Assembly: GCA_003327455.1 (NCBI GenBank)
Contig: QOQU01000003.1
Span: 1 to 64,000 of the forward strand
Source: Anaerolineae bacterium
GTDB taxonomy: Bacteria > Chloroflexota > Anaerolineae > Anaerolineales > UBA4823
Direction of reading: 5' to 3'
DNA length: 64,000 nucleotides
How positions within the stretch are numbered: position 1 is the stretch's first letter; each line of letters begins with the position of its first letter. Shown here piece by piece: positions 18,971 to 28,051 of the stretch. The notes under the pieces were generated by a model. It was not told the origin of the DNA, made no database searches, and worked only from the letters and a program-made list of their open reading frames with translations. The translations under genes were made by a program, and so were the position numbers.

Positions 18971-19963
18971 ATGAACTCGATCATGAAAAAAGCCGAACGG
19001 CTCTTACAAATCGAACAGATTTTGTTGTCTCATCCGCGCGGGATGACAGCCTCTGAGCTGGCGCGGCGTTTGGGGGTGCACCGTTCGACCATCGGGCGCT
19101 ATCTACCCGATCTTCCCAAACATATTTACGTGGACGATGAAGATGACCATCGCTGGAAGGTCGATCGCACCGCCGATTTACTGCACGTTCGGTTCACGCT
19201 CAATGAAGCCATGGCGGTGCACCTAGCGACTCGTTTGCTGGCAACCCGTCTGGAACGTCAGAATCCTCATGCGGCCGGGGCGTTGCGCAAGCTGGCGACC
19301 GCTCTGGAAAAATTAGCTCCTCAGATCAGTGCTCATCTGCGCTACTCGGCGGATGAGATGGACGATAGCCGCCGTTTTCAAGACCCAAATTTCATCCGTT
19401 CTTTGGAAGTATTGACGCAGGCCTGGGCGGAAGGGCGCAAGGTACGCCTCTGGTATCGCAAGGAAGGTGATCAGATTGGCGAATGTCTGTTCTCTCCCTA
19501 TTACATTGAGCCGTATGCAGTGGGACAGGCGGTTCACGCCATCGGCTATCGCGAACCGCCGGGTGCCTTACGGACGCATAAAGTGGAGCGCATTGAGCGA
19601 ATTGAATTGACGGGTGATTTTTACACCGTTCCGGCCGATTTCGATGTCGGGGAGCTTTTGCGATATGCCTGGGGAATCTGGTACACCGATGAAGAACCGC
19701 AAGAGGTGGTGTTGAAATTTCAGCCGCGCGTCGCTCGTCGAGTAGGGGAAACGCGCTGGCACCGCACCGAGCAGGTTTCCGTCCAGGAGGATGGAAGCCT
19801 GCTCTGGCGCGCCCGAATAGCTGAACCGATCGAAATGCTGCCCTGGATTCGAGGTTGGGGCGCCGATGTCGAAGTCCTGCAGCCCGCCTGGCTGCGGGAA
19901 GAATTGCGCAGGGAAGCCGAGCGGATGTTCAATTTATACCAAACAGGAGGTGCACATGCTTAA
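18971..19963 (+). CDS. WYL-domain HTH transcriptional regulator
   Basis: 330 aa. The N-terminal winged helix-turn-helix is seen in MTASELARRLGVHRSTIGRY (residues about 25-44). The WYL domain core follows (VRLWYRKEGDQ around residues 158-168, then the YYIEPYAVGQAVHAIGYRE segment) with a C-terminal WCX-like region ending in LREELRREAERM. WYL proteins bind ligands, often nucleotides or nucleic acid, and regulate phage-defence loci including CRISPR-Cas. Its last 8 bases overlap cas8, so it is the first gene of the operon and probably controls it. ATG 18983 is an alternative start. Confidence 0.85.
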   Translation: MNSIMKKAERLLQIEQILLSHPRGMTASELARRLGVHRSTIGRYLPDLPKHIYVDDEDDHRWKVDRTADLLHVRFTLNEAMAVHLATRLLATRLERQNPHAAGALRKLATALEKLAPQISAHLRYSADEMDDSRRFQDPNFIRSLEVLTQAWAEGRKVRLWYRKEGDQIGECLFSPYYIEPYAVGQAVHAIGYREPPGALRTHKVERIERIELTGDFYTVPADFDVGELLRYAWGIWYTDEEPQEVVLKFQPRVARRVGETRWHRTEQVSVQEDGSLLWRARIAEPIEMLPWIRGWGADVEVLQPAWLREELRREAERMFNLYQTGGAHA

Positions 19964-21422
19964 CTTTTGTGGTCAGCCACTGGTGGATGTCGGGCTTGCC
20001 ACCTTGACTGCATTACAGGGCAAGAAAACTCCCGACCAATTATCCCTCGAGGATTTAGAAAAGGCCGCCGATACCCTGGCCGATATCTTTCTGGATCCGT
20101 GTATGTCGGGTTATTTGTCGATCGTCTTTACTATGAATGCCGGCTATACCCAACCCGGATATAGTAAGACTCCCGAAAAGAAAGCCATGTATGCGCAAAA
20201 AGTCCTCAAAGCCTTTTTGCCAGATGTCCCGCGCCAGACTGAAAAGGACATCTTTCTCGGTTTGCCGGTGGTCGATTATTCTTTCCATGTGGAAGAAAAA
20301 GGCAGTGCCATGGCAGGGCGAGCCTTTCGGCAGCATATCCCCCTGTTGACCGGCGAGGATGTCATTAACTTTTTCCCCTATGGCGAGGCAGGCATTCCGG
20401 TTTCGGGTGAGACTCTGCTGGCAATTCAGGCATTTCCGTTGGGCAGCCTGAAAATTGGTGGCAAGTTGCTCACCGTCCATTCCGACAATCCGGAAGTAAC
20501 CCTGTATTTTGCCCGCAAGTTCCTGGATTTGAACCTGAAAGCCATTCAACTCGCCCGCCAAAATAAAGAAAAATTCTCCCTTGAAGTGCCTCGCGCCGAA
20601 CGCACCCTGCTGATCGAGGTTCTGGTCGAAGCCACCCAATCGCAGGAAGAAGGCCGATCGAATGAACGCCCCTTCTCGGTCACCGCCTATCACTTTAGCA
20701 ACAGCGGTCAGGGCCCAGCCCTGCAAATCTTTCACCTTCCCATGCAGACTGTGTTATTCCTGACGATGATGCAATCCGCCCGTTACCGAAATGCATGGTC
20801 AAAGGTCGTCCAACGCGCCTGGCAACAACCGCCCGCCAGGAAAGGAGGTAAAGGCGAATCGTCTACCTCGCCAAAAAATTATCTCTATGAAGACCTGTTC
20901 TCTTTACCTGAAAATGCGGCCGAGTTTCTGCGCCGTTACTTGCTCGTCATTCCTTCTTCTTCAACCACCTTTCTGCAACCGTCCGAGGAATCTGCGTCTG
21001 GCAATCAAGCTGAACCCGTCAATTGGGAGATCACTGTTCAATTCTTAAGGAGGATACTCAATATGGAAAAGGAAAAAATCGAACAAATCCGCACCCTGGC
21101 TGACACGCTGGCAGATTACATCAGTCAGCAGAACGACAGCCGCTTTTTCTGGGAGTTCTATACCCAGAATCGCTATGACTTTTTGCGTAACGCCTTGCTC
21201 AAAGCCAATCTGAACCATGTCAGGCGGGGGAACCCACCCCTGCTTCAATTTGACCCCTACATCCAGGTCTTTGAAGAGGGGTATGAGCTTCCCAGTGCTG
21301 ACTGGAAACTGGCGCGCGATCTGGTACTGATCCGCATGGTTGAACGCCTGTACCAGCTTAATTGGTTTGGGACGCACGCCCAGACCTTGCCGGATCTATC
21401 CGAAGCTGAGAATGCTTCTTAA
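19956..21422 (+). CDS. cas8: Type I-B Cascade large subunit Cas8 (Cst1-like)
   Basis: 488 aa. The start is set by AGGAGGTGCAC before ATG 19956. The N-terminus (GQPLVDVGLATLTAL) and the middle FSNSGQGPALQIFHLP resemble the Cst1/Cas8b1 family, the PAM-reading large subunit of type I-B complexes. That family is named for two CxxC pairs; I find none here, so the zinc site seems lost. The last 119 codons carry their own ribosome-binding site and ATG and probably give a separate Cas11 subunit. Family assignment also rests on position next to cas7 and cas5. Confidence 0.82.
   Translation: MLNFCGQPLVDVGLATLTALQGKKTPDQLSLEDLEKAADTLADIFLDPCMSGYLSIVFTMNAGYTQPGYSKTPEKKAMYAQKVLKAFLPDVPRQTEKDIFLGLPVVDYSFHVEEKGSAMAGRAFRQHIPLLTGEDVINFFPYGEAGIPVSGETLLAIQAFPLGSLKIGGKLLTVHSDNPEVTLYFARKFLDLNLKAIQLARQNKEKFSLEVPRAERTLLIEVLVEATQSQEEGRSNERPFSVTAYHFSNSGQGPALQIFHLPMQTVLFLTMMQSARYRNAWSKVVQRAWQQPPARKGGKGESSTSPKNYLYEDLFSLPENAAEFLRRYLLVIPSSSTTFLQPSEESASGNQAEPVNWEITVQFLRRILNMEKEKIEQIRTLADTLADYISQQNDSRFFWEFYTQNRYDFLRNALLKANLNHVRRGNPPLLQFDPYIQVFEEGYELPSADWKLARDLVLIRMVERLYQLNWFGTHAQTLPDLSEAENAS
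21063..21422 (+). CDS. cas11: Predicted Cas11 small subunit from an internal start in cas8
   Basis: In-frame ATG at 21063 preceded by AAGGAGGA (21047-21054) with 8 bases between. The reading frame is that of cas8, so the product would be its C-terminal 119 aa: MEKEKIEQIRTLADTLADYI at the start, largely helical. Known precedent: type I-B, I-C and I-D cas8/cas10d genes make a small Cas11 subunit by internal initiation. The Shine-Dalgarno here is as strong as that of any gene in the operon, and no separate cas11 exists in the locus. Not proven that both products are made. Confidence 0.72.
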   Translation: MEKEKIEQIRTLADTLADYISQQNDSRFFWEFYTQNRYDFLRNALLKANLNHVRRGNPPLLQFDPYIQVFEEGYELPSADWKLARDLVLIRMVERLYQLNWFGTHAQTLPDLSEAENAS

Positions 21423-21456
21423 CTCTAACCCAATAGATAGAAAGGAGAATTTCAAA

Positions 21457-22515
21457 ATGGCTTTTGTAACCGGTTTATTCCTCATTGATGCGCCTGCCTC
21501 GGCGCTGAATAACCTGGGCAATATCCCCGGCGAACGGACGGATAACACCAGTGGGGTGAAGATGATCAAAGCCAGAGATGGTTCATACCCCTACGTCTCT
21601 GCCCAGGCATTTCGCTACTGGCTGCGCACTACCTTAGAAAAATCCGACCTGGGTTGGAAAGCAGCCCCGATTTATCGGGAGGAAAAAGTCGCCTATACCG
21701 ATGCCAACCCCATCCTGTATTGGGACGACGATTTATTTGGTTATATGCGGGCCCAATCAACCAAAGGTTCTGCCAGGGCCGGCCGCGAAGCCGATGTCAG
21801 CCGTGCCTCAGAAACCCCAACCGCCGATACCGTCACACGCGTCTCCCCCTTCCGCGTCAGCACCCTGGTCTCGCTGGCGCCGGTGGCGGTAACCCAGGAT
21901 TTTGGCGTCATGGCGCGCCACGAAGGTGATCCGGTACCCTTCGAGCACCAGTTCTACCGCACCACCCTGAAAGGCTTGTTTTCCCTTGACCTGGCTGCCG
22001 CCGGTACCTTTAGCTATATCCGCAAGACCGGCTTTCGCAACCTGGACGACGAACGCATTCGCCTGGCTCAAGAGAAGGGCTTGCAGCACCTGGAAAATGA
22101 GAAATGCTACCGCCTGCCCAAGGATGAGCGCCTCAAGCGGATTTGCGCTCTCTTTGAAGGTTTATCGCTTCTCGAAGGAGGCGCAAAACAAGCCTTGCAT
22201 TACACCGATGTCATGCCTGTCGTGGTTGTCATGGCGGTGACCAAAGGCGGCAACCACATCTTTGGGCATATCGTCAAAGCCGATCCAAAGGGTCAGCCCA
22301 CTTTCAACGATGAGGCTTTTCAGCAGGCTATAGAAGTGTTTGGGCAGGAAATCCTCTCGCCGATTTATATCGGCTGGACAAAGGGCTACCTCGACGAAGA
22401 ACGCAGCCGCCTGGAAGAATTTGCCCACCAGCATAAAATCAAACTCAACCATCCTCGCCTGGCATTTCAGGAGCTAATCCAGGACATGAAACAACAGCCA
22501 GCCTGGTTAGAATAG
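21457..22515 (+). CDS. cas7: Type I-B Cascade backbone Cas7 (Cst2/DevR family)
   Basis: 352 aa from ATG 21457 with AAAGGAG ahead; an ORF extension back to 21340 overlaps cas8 in another frame and is rejected. The N-terminus FLIDAPASALNNLGNIPGER followed by VKMIKARDGSYPYVSAQAFR, then YWLR, is the Cst2/DevR type of Cas7 RAMP. Cas7 forms the helical filament on the crRNA spacer. The region around residues 90-160 probably holds the thumb. Confidence 0.88.
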   Translation: MAFVTGLFLIDAPASALNNLGNIPGERTDNTSGVKMIKARDGSYPYVSAQAFRYWLRTTLEKSDLGWKAAPIYREEKVAYTDANPILYWDDDLFGYMRAQSTKGSARAGREADVSRASETPTADTVTRVSPFRVSTLVSLAPVAVTQDFGVMARHEGDPVPFEHQFYRTTLKGLFSLDLAAAGTFSYIRKTGFRNLDDERIRLAQEKGLQHLENEKCYRLPKDERLKRICALFEGLSLLEGGAKQALHYTDVMPVVVVMAVTKGGNHIFGHIVKADPKGQPTFNDEAFQQAIEVFGQEILSPIYIGWTKGYLDEERSRLEEFAHQHKIKLNHPRLAFQELIQDMKQQPAWLE

Positions 22516-22524
22516 GAGGATCCT

Positions 22525-23247
22525 ATGCAGGTTTTAAAGGTGATTGCGGAGGGAGTCACTACCTCCTTCCGCTATCCTCACTTTATGATGCAGATCCACC
22601 CAACGTTTGAGATGCCTCCACCAGCCACCATTTATGGTCACATCGCCTCGGCGTTGGGTAGATGGTTCGACCCGCGCGAAGTGCGCTTTGCCTATCATTT
22701 TACCTATCAGGCAAAGGTGGAGGATCTGGAGCATATCTTTCTCCTCGCGCCCAACCCGGCGAGAAGTAAAGATATTCCTTTTGAGCCGGTTCTGCAGGGT
22801 GGGCTAAACCCGTTTTCGCGTACTCTCCTGTTCCAACCGCGTCTGATTCTCTACCTGGATCGTCCCGATTGGCTGGAGGCGTTTCGCAGCCCTCGCTATG
22901 CGGTGGTTTTGGGGCGTTCGCAGGATTTGTTTACCTACACAGAAGTTTCAATCGTCGAGTTAGCGCAATCCAAAGAAGTCTATCTGGAGCACACATTGTT
23001 GCCCTATGAAACCCATCAATGGACCCACCGTGGGTATGCAGTTTTGATGCCGCGCTGGATTGATTATGAGCACGGGCGGCGACCGACCTTTGAAAAATAC
23101 TTTATCGTTCACGATCGCCTGCACTGCCCCAATGACTTGCTTTTCTTTACGCAAGCGCAAACGCCCGTGTTTTGGTATGACCCTCAATCGCCTGCGGTTC
23201 AGGGCAGGCATTTGGGGCTTGTCTTTCATTCGTTTTGCGATGATTGA
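22525..23247 (+). CDS. cas5: Type I-B Cascade subunit Cas5 (Cas5t)
   Basis: 240 aa. RAMP protein with N-terminal beta strand MQVLKVIAEGVTTSFRYPHF and the PPPATIYGHIASALGRW motif typical of Cas5t. Cas5 caps the crRNA 5' handle and contacts Cas8. AGGAGG lies upstream. The end overlaps cas3 by 8 bases. Confidence 0.88.
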   Translation: MQVLKVIAEGVTTSFRYPHFMMQIHPTFEMPPPATIYGHIASALGRWFDPREVRFAYHFTYQAKVEDLEHIFLLAPNPARSKDIPFEPVLQGGLNPFSRTLLFQPRLILYLDRPDWLEAFRSPRYAVVLGRSQDLFTYTEVSIVELAQSKEVYLEHTLLPYETHQWTHRGYAVLMPRWIDYEHGRRPTFEKYFIVHDRLHCPNDLLFFTQAQTPVFWYDPQSPAVQGRHLGLVFHSFCDD

Positions 23248-25624
23248 GCGACCAGACCCCTACCCGATCTGGTTGGAGACGATCTGGGCGAAAAGTCCTG
23301 AGAAAGGCGAAGGCGGCGAGCCAGAGAGCCTGGCAATGCACACCTGGCGGGTGTTGGCACGGCTCGCTGAACTCATTCGCCTTCGCCCTGCCCTCCTCCA
23401 GTGCCTGGGTAGAGAGGATTTATGGCACCTTTTATACTGGGCAGGCTTCTTGCACGATTTTGGCAAAGCGCATGCAGACTTCCAGGGCGTTCTACGCAAA
23501 GAAAAAGGAGCCAAAGAGCGCTGGGGCGCTCACCGCCATGAAGTCCTCTCGCTACCCTTTTTGCTCTGGCTCTCGCCATCCCTGGAGGAAGAACAGACGA
23601 CCTGGCTGATCGCCGCCATCGTCTCTCATCACAAAGAAGCGGGTGAACTGCGCGAACTTTATCCCCTTTTCGAACCCTACGAGGAAGATGACCCTCTGAG
23701 CGACCTGCTGCTTCCCTTCCCCGAAGAAACCTTGCAGGGGTTATGGAGGTGGCTGGATGCGTGCGGAAATGCATGGATAGAGCAACTCGCCTTGCCTGCC
23801 GCCCAAATCCAGCCGCTCAGCCTGCAGCCTCTTCAGCAAGCCATCCGTTCCTTCCGAGAACAGGGGTTAAGTTTTATCCAGCGCAGTTTGTGCCAATTTC
23901 AGCATTTTGTCCGTTCCTTAGAAGATTCGCCGGCTATTAGCCATCAGATGGCAGCCATTACCCTCTTGCGCGGCTATCTGCTTCAAGCGGACCATAGCGC
24001 TTCTGCGCATGTGGAATCGCTGCCTCCCTTGCAACTCCAACCGCAGGGTCTGTTGCGCAAACGCAATCTGGACTCTCAAGACCTTTACCCTCACCAGCGC
24101 CAGGCAGCCCGGCAGCTCGGTTCCGCCATGCTGATTGCCCCTACCGGCAGCGGCAAGACCGAAGCCGCCTTGTTGTGGGCTGCCAACCAACCCAATGCAG
24201 GGCGGCTTTTCTATGCCTTGCCCTATCAGGCGAGCATGAACGCCATGAAACGCCGCCTCAGCGATCTGTTCGGTGAGTTTACGGTTGGTTTGCAACACGG
24301 GCGCGGTCTCTTAGCCCTCTATCGCAATCTCATGGAACGCGATTACAGCCCGGAACAGGCTGCCCGCACGGCGCGCTGGATGAAAAACCTGGCTGAACTG
24401 AATATCCCACCCATCCGCGTCTTCAGCCCCTATCAAATGCTCAAAGCCATCTACCGTTTGAAGGGGTATGAAGCCCAGTTGGCGGATTATTTTCAAGCCC
24501 TCTTTGTTCTGGATGAAATCCATGCCTATGAAGTCAGCCGTCTTGCTTTGATCTTAAAGACGGTGGAATATCTGCATCAAACTTATCACAGCCGCTTTTT
24601 GATCATGTCGGCAACCTTTCCCTCCCTGATCCGCAATTGGATTGCGGAGGCGGTTGGGGAGATCGCTCTCATCACGGCTGAACCCCAGGTTTATCGGCGC
24701 TTTCAGCGCCATCTTCTCCATTATCAGGAGGGCGATCTGCTGGAGCAACTTCCACGCGTGCGCGCCGAGCTCGAAAAGGGGAATTCGGTCCTGGTCGTCT
24801 GCAACACCGTTGCGCGTGCTCAGCAGGCCTATCATACTTTGAAAGCCTGGCTGCCCGATTCCGGGCGCATCCTGCTGCTGCATGGTCGCTTTAACCAGCG
24901 CGATCGCCTGGCAAAAGAGAAGCGCATTCAGGAACTTTTTGGCAGCCAGAGCCGGCAACCCACCGCCCTGGCGCTTGTCTCCACCCAGGCCGTGGAGGTC
25001 AGTCTTGATATAGACCTGGATATCCTGTTCAGTGACCCCGCGCCTCTGGAAGCCCTCGTCCAGCGCTTTGGGCGGGTGAACCGCTCGGGCCGAAAAGGTT
25101 CTACAGCCCCGGTGTATGTTTTCAGTCAACCCGCCGATGGACAACGGGTGTATGATGCCGAATTGATTCACAGAACATTGTCACTTTTACGCTCTTATGA
25201 TAAAAACGCCATCCAGGAGGATCGCATCAACGCCTGGCTGGATGAAATCTATGCCGATTCGGTTGCAATGCGCTGGGAGGAGCAATATCGTCAGGCAGCC
25301 CGGGAATTCGACCTTGCCTGTTTGCAAACCTTGCGTCCTTTTCGCTCGATTCGGATGCTCGAGAATCAATTCTATCGCTTGTTCGATGGGATTGAAGTCT
25401 TGCCGATTTCTCTCTATGACCAGTATCAGCAAAACCTGGAAGAACAGCCTATCACGGCGGAAGAATTGCTCGTACCCCTGCGCTGGGGACAATACCACAT
25501 GCTGGCAAATCAGGGGCTGATCCTGCCCGGCGATCGGCATTTTCCGCCTGTGGTTAAGACGACCTACACCTCTGAAACAGGGCTCACCTTCGATGCCCTC
25601 ACCTTTGAAGATGAATGGGATTAA
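23240..25624 (+). CDS. cas3: Cas3 nuclease-helicase
   Basis: 794 aa from ATG 23240, which overlaps the cas5 stop. N-terminal HD nuclease: His34, LHDFGKAH with His72-Asp73, HRHE near residue 100, and SHHKE near 130. Helicase part: Walker A APTGSGKTEAALLWA (about 300), DEIHAYE (about 424), IMSATFP (motif III) and QRFGRVNRSGRKG (motif VI, about 607). Both active sites look intact, so it should unwind and degrade DNA marked by Cascade. The longer ORF back to 23060 is only the cas5 region in another frame. Confidence 0.93.
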   Translation: MIERPDPYPIWLETIWAKSPEKGEGGEPESLAMHTWRVLARLAELIRLRPALLQCLGREDLWHLLYWAGFLHDFGKAHADFQGVLRKEKGAKERWGAHRHEVLSLPFLLWLSPSLEEEQTTWLIAAIVSHHKEAGELRELYPLFEPYEEDDPLSDLLLPFPEETLQGLWRWLDACGNAWIEQLALPAAQIQPLSLQPLQQAIRSFREQGLSFIQRSLCQFQHFVRSLEDSPAISHQMAAITLLRGYLLQADHSASAHVESLPPLQLQPQGLLRKRNLDSQDLYPHQRQAARQLGSAMLIAPTGSGKTEAALLWAANQPNAGRLFYALPYQASMNAMKRRLSDLFGEFTVGLQHGRGLLALYRNLMERDYSPEQAARTARWMKNLAELNIPPIRVFSPYQMLKAIYRLKGYEAQLADYFQALFVLDEIHAYEVSRLALILKTVEYLHQTYHSRFLIMSATFPSLIRNWIAEAVGEIALITAEPQVYRRFQRHLLHYQEGDLLEQLPRVRAELEKGNSVLVVCNTVARAQQAYHTLKAWLPDSGRILLLHGRFNQRDRLAKEKRIQELFGSQSRQPTALALVSTQAVEVSLDIDLDILFSDPAPLEALVQRFGRVNRSGRKGSTAPVYVFSQPADGQRVYDAELIHRTLSLLRSYDKNAIQEDRINAWLDEIYADSVAMRWEEQYRQAAREFDLACLQTLRPFRSIRMLENQFYRLFDGIEVLPISLYDQYQQNLEEQPITAEELLVPLRWGQYHMLANQGLILPGDRHFPPVVKTTYTSETGLTFDALTFEDEWD

Positions 25625-25665
25625 GGAGCACCCAGTGTCAATCACCTGCTGAGATGGAAGGAAAC

Positions 25666-26640
25666 ATGACGACTCTTACGTTCACTCACCTGCGTTTCAC
25701 TGCCCGTGCCAGATACCCCATCCGCCTGGATACCTATCAGGGCGCCGAGCGCCTGCGCGATGCGCTGGCTTCGGTGATGTTGCGCGCCGTTTGCGCAGAG
25801 ACCTACCGCAACCAGAAACCCACCCCCGAACATGCTGCCGAATGTCCGGCTTGCTGGCTTCTGGCTTATGAGACCGACCCCGGCAGCGTGCGCCGTGTCT
25901 ATAGCCTGGTCGGACCGCAGCCACCTATCCTCAGCCTGGAAGTGGGTCAGGAGTTTCACTTCACCATCACCCTGTTTGGGGAAGGTTATCGCTATCTGCC
26001 CTACTTTATCCTGGCTGCCGAAGCAATGGGCGAGGTGGGGGTAGGACCCGGACGAGGAAAGTTCGAAATCAACGCCATCCATCTGGTGCATCCCTTGAAG
26101 AACGAAAGCGCCCTGATCCTGAGCGCCGCCGATCGGGTTGTCCGCCCGCAAAACCTGCCCATCACCTGGCAGGATGCGCAGCAGGTGGCGGCGGCTTTCT
26201 CAGGTGAAGGGCAACTGCGCCTGAACTTCCTCTCCCCCACGCGCCTGATCGAGGCTGAAAAGCTGGTCAAAGCGCCCGATTTTGGAGTGTTCTTCCGTCG
26301 TTTGTTGGAGCGCATCGATCAGCTTGCCAGCCAGCACAACGGTGCCCCGCGCCGCAGCGAAGCAGAGATTGCGCAGCTCTACGCCCTTGCCGATCAGGTG
26401 CGCCTGGTCGAGACCAACACCCACTGGGTTGACGTCTGGGCGCCTTCTTCGCGCCGCGGGCAACGCACGCCCATGGGCGGCTTTGTCGGTCAGGCGGTCT
26501 ATCGCTCCAGACATTGGGATGCGCTTTTGCCCTGGTTGATTCTCGGGCAGGGCGTTCAGGTTGGAAAACTGACTGCCAAGGGCAACGGAGTCTTTCAAAT
26601 TGAAGGTTTATCCAATGGAGGGTACTGGTGCAGTGCCTGA
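25666..26640 (+). CDS. cas6: pre-crRNA endoribonuclease Cas6
   Basis: 324 aa from ATG 25666 behind GGAAGGA. It has the RAMP layout: an N-terminal CPAC near residue 60 as in many Cas6 proteins, GEVGVGPGRGKFEINAIHLV in the middle, and a C-terminal glycine-rich loop GQGVQVGKLTAKGNGVFQIE. That loop normally reads H-V-G-K; here the histidine is glutamine, so the general base may lie elsewhere. It is the only Cas6 candidate, so it should mature crRNA for both the I-B and the III-B complexes. Confidence 0.82.
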   Translation: MTTLTFTHLRFTARARYPIRLDTYQGAERLRDALASVMLRAVCAETYRNQKPTPEHAAECPACWLLAYETDPGSVRRVYSLVGPQPPILSLEVGQEFHFTITLFGEGYRYLPYFILAAEAMGEVGVGPGRGKFEINAIHLVHPLKNESALILSAADRVVRPQNLPITWQDAQQVAAAFSGEGQLRLNFLSPTRLIEAEKLVKAPDFGVFFRRLLERIDQLASQHNGAPRRSEAEIAQLYALADQVRLVETNTHWVDVWAPSSRRGQRTPMGGFVGQAVYRSRHWDALLPWLILGQGVQVGKLTAKGNGVFQIEGLSNGGYWCSA

Positions 26641-26852
26641 CCCTGCCCGACTGGCGCGTTACCGCATGCAGTCGGGCGCAGGTTTTACCTCAGTCTGGAT
26701 TTCATGCAACTCAGGAGGTGCTACGGAAAAACGGTCAGTTTCAGCTTCAAAGATTTTTATGGCTTGTCCTGCTCCGGATCGAAGAAAATTGGGCGCAGGA
26801 GAAGCCGACGAACCTGATCCAAACCTTGAGGAGTAGCTTATGGAAGTGTTGA
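26628..26852 (+). CDS. Small hypothetical protein between cas6 and cmr1
   Basis: Not recognised. A GTG-started frame of 74 codons overlaps the end of cas6 and the start of cmr1 by 13 bases each. The product is helical in appearance (LQRFLWLVLLRIEENWAQEK). The overlap pattern suits this operon, yet an overlapping ORF at 26600-26836 in another frame is just as open, and no clear Shine-Dalgarno is present. It may be a real small gene or the remnant of one. Confidence 0.3.
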   Translation: MQCLTLPDWRVTACSRAQVLPQSGFHATQEVLRKNGQFQLQRFLWLVLLRIEENWAQEKPTNLIQTLRSSLWKC

Positions 26853-28051
26853 AAATACCTCTCGAAACGGTCACCCCTGTGTTTTCGGGGGTGGAACCGC
26901 GCAAGGATCCCGAAATTCGACCGCCTTCCATTCGCGGCGCCTTGCGCTACTGGTACCGCGCTGCGCTTGGAGGGGTGATCGGCGATCAAGAGGTTGCCCG
27001 CCTCAGTGCACTGGAAAGCGCCCTGTTTGGGGCGGCCGATGAGCAGAGCGGCGCTTCGGCGGTTGTTCTGCGCCTCTCAGCCTTCAAGCCCGGCTCCGCG
27101 CCGCAGGCCAACACCTTTTCCCGCCTGTGCGGCGCCGATGGCGGGCAAAAACCTAAATATCCAGGTCTGGCTTACCTCTGGTTTTCCGCCCGCGGGTCGA
27201 AAGAGTTTGCGGAACGGACTGCCTGGCAGGGCAGCTTCGACCTCACCCTGCAGATCCGCCCCGGCGTGCCCGAAAGCGCCCAAAAGCTGCAGGAAGCCTA
27301 CCTTGCCTTGTGGCTCTGGCTGAATCTGGGGGCGCTGGGCAGCCGGGCGCGACGCGGCGCCGGCTGTCTGGCTGTGCGCGAGGTGCTCACGACTCCTCTT
27401 GCGGAGTTGCCTTTGCAAATTCAGGTTGAAACTCCCTCCGCCCTGCGACAGGAGCTTCAAAAGGGGTTGGTGCAGGTGCGCCAATTCCTGCAGGGGGTTT
27501 ATTCGGAGGGCAGGATTGCCGTTCCCTCCGCCTTTGACGTTTTGCACCCCCAGGTTTGCCGCATCTTTGTCCTGGATAAGGCCTATTCGAGCTGGCAGCA
27601 GGCCCTCCATGAGCTCGGCGCCAGCTATCAAAGATTCCGCAGCCGTCGTGACCCCGACTATCGCACGGTCAAAGAATCCCTGACCAGCGGTCAGGCGCTG
27701 GAGAAGCCTGTCGGGCGGGCAGCCTTTGGTTTGCCCATTCAGTTCTATTACCGGTCGCTAGGTGGTAGAGGCGCCAGCCTGCAAAGCCAGCATTTTGAGC
27801 GCCGCGCCTCGCCCCTGCACTTTCATCTCTCTCCCCTTAAGGGAGGCAAATACGCCGTGGTGCTGGTCTGGTTTCGCGCTCAATTTCTGCCGCAGGGCGA
27901 GAAACTGCGCCTGAGAGGCGAGTCAAAAGCAACGCTTGGGCCGCTTCCCTCTGAAAAGTTGATCGAAACCTTTTTGCTGGGTCAAGATACTGTTTCCCAT
28001 TCCTCGTTGAAAGATCGCCAGCTTTCCCTCCTGGAGGTGAACTATGCGTGA
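26840..28051 (+). CDS. cmr1: Type III-B subunit Cmr1 (Cas7 family)
   Basis: 403 aa. The N-terminal LETVTPVFSGVEPRKDPEIR and PPSIRGALRYWYRA match Cmr1, and LGALGSRARRGAGCLAV (about 155-175) is its glycine-rich loop. Cmr1 sits at the head of the Cmr complex and guards the 3' side of the crRNA. GGAG precedes the ATG. The end overlaps cmr2 by 8 bases. Confidence 0.92.
   Translation: MEVLKIPLETVTPVFSGVEPRKDPEIRPPSIRGALRYWYRAALGGVIGDQEVARLSALESALFGAADEQSGASAVVLRLSAFKPGSAPQANTFSRLCGADGGQKPKYPGLAYLWFSARGSKEFAERTAWQGSFDLTLQIRPGVPESAQKLQEAYLALWLWLNLGALGSRARRGAGCLAVREVLTTPLAELPLQIQVETPSALRQELQKGLVQVRQFLQGVYSEGRIAVPSAFDVLHPQVCRIFVLDKAYSSWQQALHELGASYQRFRSRRDPDYRTVKESLTSGQALEKPVGRAAFGLPIQFYYRSLGGRGASLQSQHFERRASPLHFHLSPLKGGKYAVVLVWFRAQFLPQGEKLRLRGESKATLGPLPSEKLIETFLLGQDTVSHSSLKDRQLSLLEVNYA

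Noticed and set aside
23060-23239. N-terminal extension of cas3
   Set aside because: It lies within cas5 in another frame; HD-domain homology and coupling support ATG 23240.
26600-26836. Alternative 78-codon frame between cas6 and cmr1
   Set aside because: It overlaps cas6 more and its product is low in hydrophobic pattern; the 26628 frame looks more protein-like, though neither is sure.
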